Shown here in pieces: positions 61,633 to 64,000 of a DNA stretch of 64,000 nt; position 1 is the first letter of the stretch, and each line of letters begins with the position of its first letter. A program made the position numbers and the translations under genes. The notes under the pieces were generated by a model. The model did no database searches, had not been told where the DNA came from, and saw only the letters and a list, made by a program, of their open reading frames with translations. This DNA comes from an uncultured Fulvivirga sp. (lineage in GTDB: Bacteria > Bacteroidota > Bacteroidia > Cytophagales > Cyclobacteriaceae), in contig CANMSE010000004.1 of assembly GCA_947500555.1 (NCBI GenBank), positions 310,001 to 374,000 on the forward strand, read 5' to 3'.

Positions 61633-62723
61633 CTAACCCTTTTAGTGAAAATCGCGCGAACCCCGGTGGAAAGATAATAAAAGACAAATATAAAATCTAA
61701 AAACACTAACCCCCATAAATGAAATGCATTCCCTATTTTCTTGCTTGCTATGATAAACGTTAGATATAAAAACAAGGTTCGAATTAAGAAGGCTCCACTC
61801 AATATATAGATGTTCGGATCGAAGATGACACTATAGATTAGCGAAGCCCAAAATAGGCTTTGACTTATGACTAAAAGCCCAAGGACTAAGCGGTGTTTGA
61901 ACTTGTAGCCTGAACCTACATTAATGTGTCGTAGTTTTTGGAGGAAAAACTCCCTCCATGTATTTTTTGGTGAAGTGAACGTCAAACTACTTGCTCCTAA
62001 CTGTACGGAAGTGTTGCTTCTATTCGCATGTTTATTTACAAATAAGTCATCGTCACCACCAGTGATATTCATGATCGAGTTGAACCCTTTAGATGAAAGA
62101 AATAAATCTTTTCGATATCCAAGATTTCTACCTACTCCCATGTAAGGCATCCCCACTAATGCAAAACCTACATACTGAATAGAAGTCCAGAGAGATTCAA
62201 ATTGTATAAAAGTACCTAACAAACCATGACTTTTTTTATGTAGTGAAACTCCAAGATTCATTTGAACAGAGTCTTGAGAAAAGTTAGAAGACATTGCTGC
62301 CAGCCAGTCCTCATCGACCATTTCACAATCTGCATCCGTAAGTAGAATCGTTTGATATTGTGCAGCTTTTATACCTAATGTGAGGGCGTACTTTTTACCA
62401 TCCATTTGCTCAGGTTTATGAGCAACGGTAACAACTTTCAGATTATCGTTGACCTTATCTTGTTCAGATAAAAAATCAAAAGTGCCATCAGTTGATCTGT
62501 CATTTACAATTACAATCTCATATTCCGTGTGACTCTGATTAGAAAGTTGCTCTAATAAACTAGGAAGATTTTTCATTTCGTTCCGAGCGGCTACAACCAC
62601 AGATACAGGTTGCAGGTCTCTGGACGACTCTGAATAATTCAAGAAACCTTTAATCAAAATAAGAAAATACAGCAATTGAATTACTGTGGCCATAATCAAC
62701 AGAATAATAGAGACGTTAAACAT
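61623..62723 (-). CDS. Membrane GT2 family glycosyltransferase
   Basis: 366 residues from ATG 62723; the longer frame by two codons begins with TTG. One N-terminal helix (about 2-25), then a GT-A domain: VSVVVAARNEMKNLPSLLEQL, EIVIVNDRSTDGTFDFL (first Asp), LLTDADCEM (the D-x-D), GGDDDLFVN (the acceptor ED/DD motif). Three C-terminal helices (about 278-345). Resembles cell-wall or exopolysaccharide synthases. It heads the minus-strand cluster with the sigma factor and rsmG; a -7-like element precedes it. Acceptor unknown. Confidence 0.9.
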   Translation of the reverse strand: MFNVSIILLIMATVIQLLYFLILIKGFLNYSESSRDLQPVSVVVAARNEMKNLPSLLEQLSNQSHTEYEIVIVNDRSTDGTFDFLSEQDKVNDNLKVVTVAHKPEQMDGKKYALTLGIKAAQYQTILLTDADCEMVDEDWLAAMSSNFSQDSVQMNLGVSLHKKSHGLLGTFIQFESLWTSIQYVGFALVGMPYMGVGRNLGYRKDLFLSSKGFNSIMNITGGDDDLFVNKHANRSNTSVQLGASSLTFTSPKNTWREFFLQKLRHINVGSGYKFKHRLVLGLLVISQSLFWASLIYSVIFDPNIYILSGAFLIRTLFLYLTFIIASKKIGNAFHLWGLVFLDFIFVFYYLSTGVRAIFTKRVRWS

Positions 62724-62749
62724 GATCAAGTTTATCCATTTAAGGGCCG

Positions 62750-62757
62750 CAAATATA
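62750..62757 (-). promoter_or_regulatory. Bacteroidetes-type -7 element (TATATTTG) for the glycosyltransferase-sigma-rsmG cluster
   Basis: TATATTTG on the minus strand, ending 27 bases before ATG 62723. Confidence 0.45.
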
Positions 62758-62828
62758 GCTGGAAAAAGAACATTAGAAATGGCATTAGTAATTAAGATGA
62801 TAAATCACTCAACTTTCTTCTAATCGGT

Positions 62829-62836
62829 TAACTTTG
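62829..62836 (+). promoter_or_regulatory. Bacteroidetes-type -7 element (TAACTTTG) for tgt
   Basis: TAACTTTG, 19 bases before ATG 62855. Divergent from the minus-strand -7 element at 62750, so both promoters share this 132-base gap. Confidence 0.55.
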
Positions 62837-62854
62837 CGCTGTTTTTAGATAACT

Positions 62855-63985
62855 ATGGACTTTAATATTCAGTCAACCGATAAAGGAAGCAAAGCACGAG
62901 CTGGTATCGTTACCACCGATCATGGTGAAATAATGACACCTATATTCATGCCTGTTGGTACTGTTGGCTCTGTAAAAGCAGTACATCAAAGGGAGTTGCA
63001 TGAGGATATTGCGGCACAAATAATTTTGGGGAATACTTACCATCTTTATTTAAGACCGGGATTGGATATAATTAGCAGAGCTGGTGGATTGCATAAATTC
63101 AATGGTTGGACTAAACCAATATTGACTGATAGTGGTGGTTACCAGGTTTACTCTTTGGCTGGTACCAGAAAAATCAAAGAGGAAGGCGTAACATTTCAAT
63201 CACATATTGATGGTTCCAAACACGTATTCACGCCAGAGGGTGTAATGGATATACAACGTACTATTGGGGCCGACATAATTATGGCTTTTGATGAATGCAC
63301 ACCCTATCCTTGTGAGTATAAATATGCTGAAGAGTCCATGCACATGACACATCGATGGCTAAAACGATGTTGTGACAGATTTGATACTACAGAAGGCCAA
63401 TATGGATACAATCAAACGCTGTTTCCCATTGTTCAGGGAAGTACTTACAAAGATTTAAGAAAACAATCGGCTGAAGCGATAGCCTCTTTTGAAAGGGAAG
63501 GTAATGCCATAGGAGGTCTTTCGGTAGGTGAACCTGCAGAGATGATGTATGAGATGACGGAACATGTTTGTGATATCTTGCCAACAGATAAGCCAAGATA
63601 TTTGATGGGTGTAGGTACTCCCGCAAATATCCTTGAATGCATTGCCTTAGGTATAGATATGTTTGATTGTGTCATGCCTACTAGAAATGCACGGCATGGA
63701 ATTCTTTATACTTCAGAAGGAATAATCAATATCAAAAATAAAAAATGGGAAGATGACTTTTCACCTATTGATTCCAATTTAGGCGGCTATGTAGATACTT
63801 TTTATTCAAAAGCGTATCTACGACACCTTGTTACAAGTAAAGAATTATTAGGTGCACAAATAGCTAGTATTCATAATTTGGCGTTTTACCTATGGTTGGT
63901 AGGTCAAGCCAGAGAGCAGATTATTAACGGCACCTTTATTGATTGGAAGAACGAAATGGTGAAAAAAGTAAGCACACGACTATAG
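62855..63985 (+). CDS. tgt: Queuine tRNA-ribosyltransferase without canonical zinc cysteines
   Basis: Exchanges guanine-34 for preQ1 in tRNA-Asp, Asn, His and Tyr. 376 residues. ILTDSGGYQVYS (with D92), AFDECTPYP, PIVQGSTYKDLR, GGLSVGEP, and GIDMFDCVMPTRNARHG (nucleophile D271) are all present. The zinc site differs: where the family has C-x-C-x-x-C there is SNLGGYVDTFY (308-317), with no Cys; only the later His (SIHN, H340) is kept. Activity may remain, with the site restructured. It is monocistronic, with its own -7 element. Confidence 0.95.
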   Translation: MDFNIQSTDKGSKARAGIVTTDHGEIMTPIFMPVGTVGSVKAVHQRELHEDIAAQIILGNTYHLYLRPGLDIISRAGGLHKFNGWTKPILTDSGGYQVYSLAGTRKIKEEGVTFQSHIDGSKHVFTPEGVMDIQRTIGADIIMAFDECTPYPCEYKYAEESMHMTHRWLKRCCDRFDTTEGQYGYNQTLFPIVQGSTYKDLRKQSAEAIASFEREGNAIGGLSVGEPAEMMYEMTEHVCDILPTDKPRYLMGVGTPANILECIALGIDMFDCVMPTRNARHGILYTSEGIINIKNKKWEDDFSPIDSNLGGYVDTFYSKAYLRHLVTSKELLGAQIASIHNLAFYLWLVGQAREQIINGTFIDWKNEMVKKVSTRL

Positions 63986-63988
63986 TCA

Positions 63989-64000
63989 ATGAAATTACTG
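63989..64000 (+). CDS. Start of a downstream gene (truncated by window end)
   Basis: ATGAAATTACTG begins three bases after the tgt stop and stays open to the window end (MKLL). In Bacteroidetes tgt is often followed by an LptF/LptG-type permease gene, so this could be its start, but only four codons are visible. A chance ATG is possible. Confidence 0.3.

Noticed and set aside
1..64000. Search for CRISPR arrays, tRNA, rRNA, restriction systems and phage genes.
   Set aside because: No regularly spaced repeats, T-loop-like GGTTCGA sequences in gaps, or nuclease/helicase defence clusters were seen.

Overview
The window looks like chromosome of a Bacteroidetes bacterium, probably a marine member of the Cytophagales. 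Supporting signs are AT-rich DNA, sites matching the Bacteroidetes -7 promoter element TAnnTTTG just ahead of several genes, and lineage-typical families (DUF4199, DUF4407, BatA-type proteins, LytTR two-component pairs, OmpA proteins with PD40-like propellers, a FtsX-type permease with a PadR regulator). No rRNA, tRNA, CRISPR array, integrase or complete insertion sequence was recognised. About 53 protein genes are supported.

Layout. 0-9 kb: the 3' part of rpsA, a cystathionine beta-synthase, a TPR/H-box signalling protein without an ATPase domain, and pyruvate carboxylase. 9-17.4 kb: a flavodoxin-like reductase, a large Cys/Met-type PLP enzyme, a DUF1853-like protein, a permease-PadR operon and a large lipoprotein. 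17.6-21.4 kb: an accessory segment in which six small minus-strand genes are split into three blocks by structured non-coding DNA carrying GTTAG/CTAAC core motifs, a layout resembling an integron gene-cassette array. 21.4-31.7 kb: an acyltransferase, a CHAT-TPR protease-like protein, an OmpA/PD40 protein, small membrane proteins and galE. 31.7-35.8 kb: a LytTR/LytS pair, a DinB-like protein and a tail-less SSB paralogue. 36-42.4 kb: a co-directional run of a BatA-type protein, a dihydroorotase homologue that has lost its metal ligands, two DUF4199 proteins and two glycosyltransferases. 42.6-51.2 kb: mostly single genes (CPBP protease, GGCT-like, DUF481, sulfotransferase-like, DUF4407, HExxH lipoprotein, AraC regulator, DUF2911), plus a degraded second DUF4407 copy. 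51.5-56.6 kb: an SPFH lipoprotein and DnaE with an N-terminal proofreading exonuclease. 56.8-60.1 kb: two tandem paralogous outer-membrane barrels followed directly by a WD40-like/caspase-like protein. 60.1-64 kb: a minus-strand cluster of glycosyltransferase, sigma factor, rsmG and a small membrane protein, then tgt.

How genes may work together. Cystathionine beta-synthase and the Cys/Met PLP enzyme could both serve sulfur amino-acid metabolism. Two caspase-fold proteins (CHAT and C14-like) occur in different contexts. The DnaE fusion carries its own DEDDh proofreader while its PHP domain has lost metal ligands. Assignments rest on reading motifs by eye; no database search was run. Several starts were moved inward from the longest open frame because upstream extensions use unlikely codons, precede a signal peptide or cross a promoter-like element.
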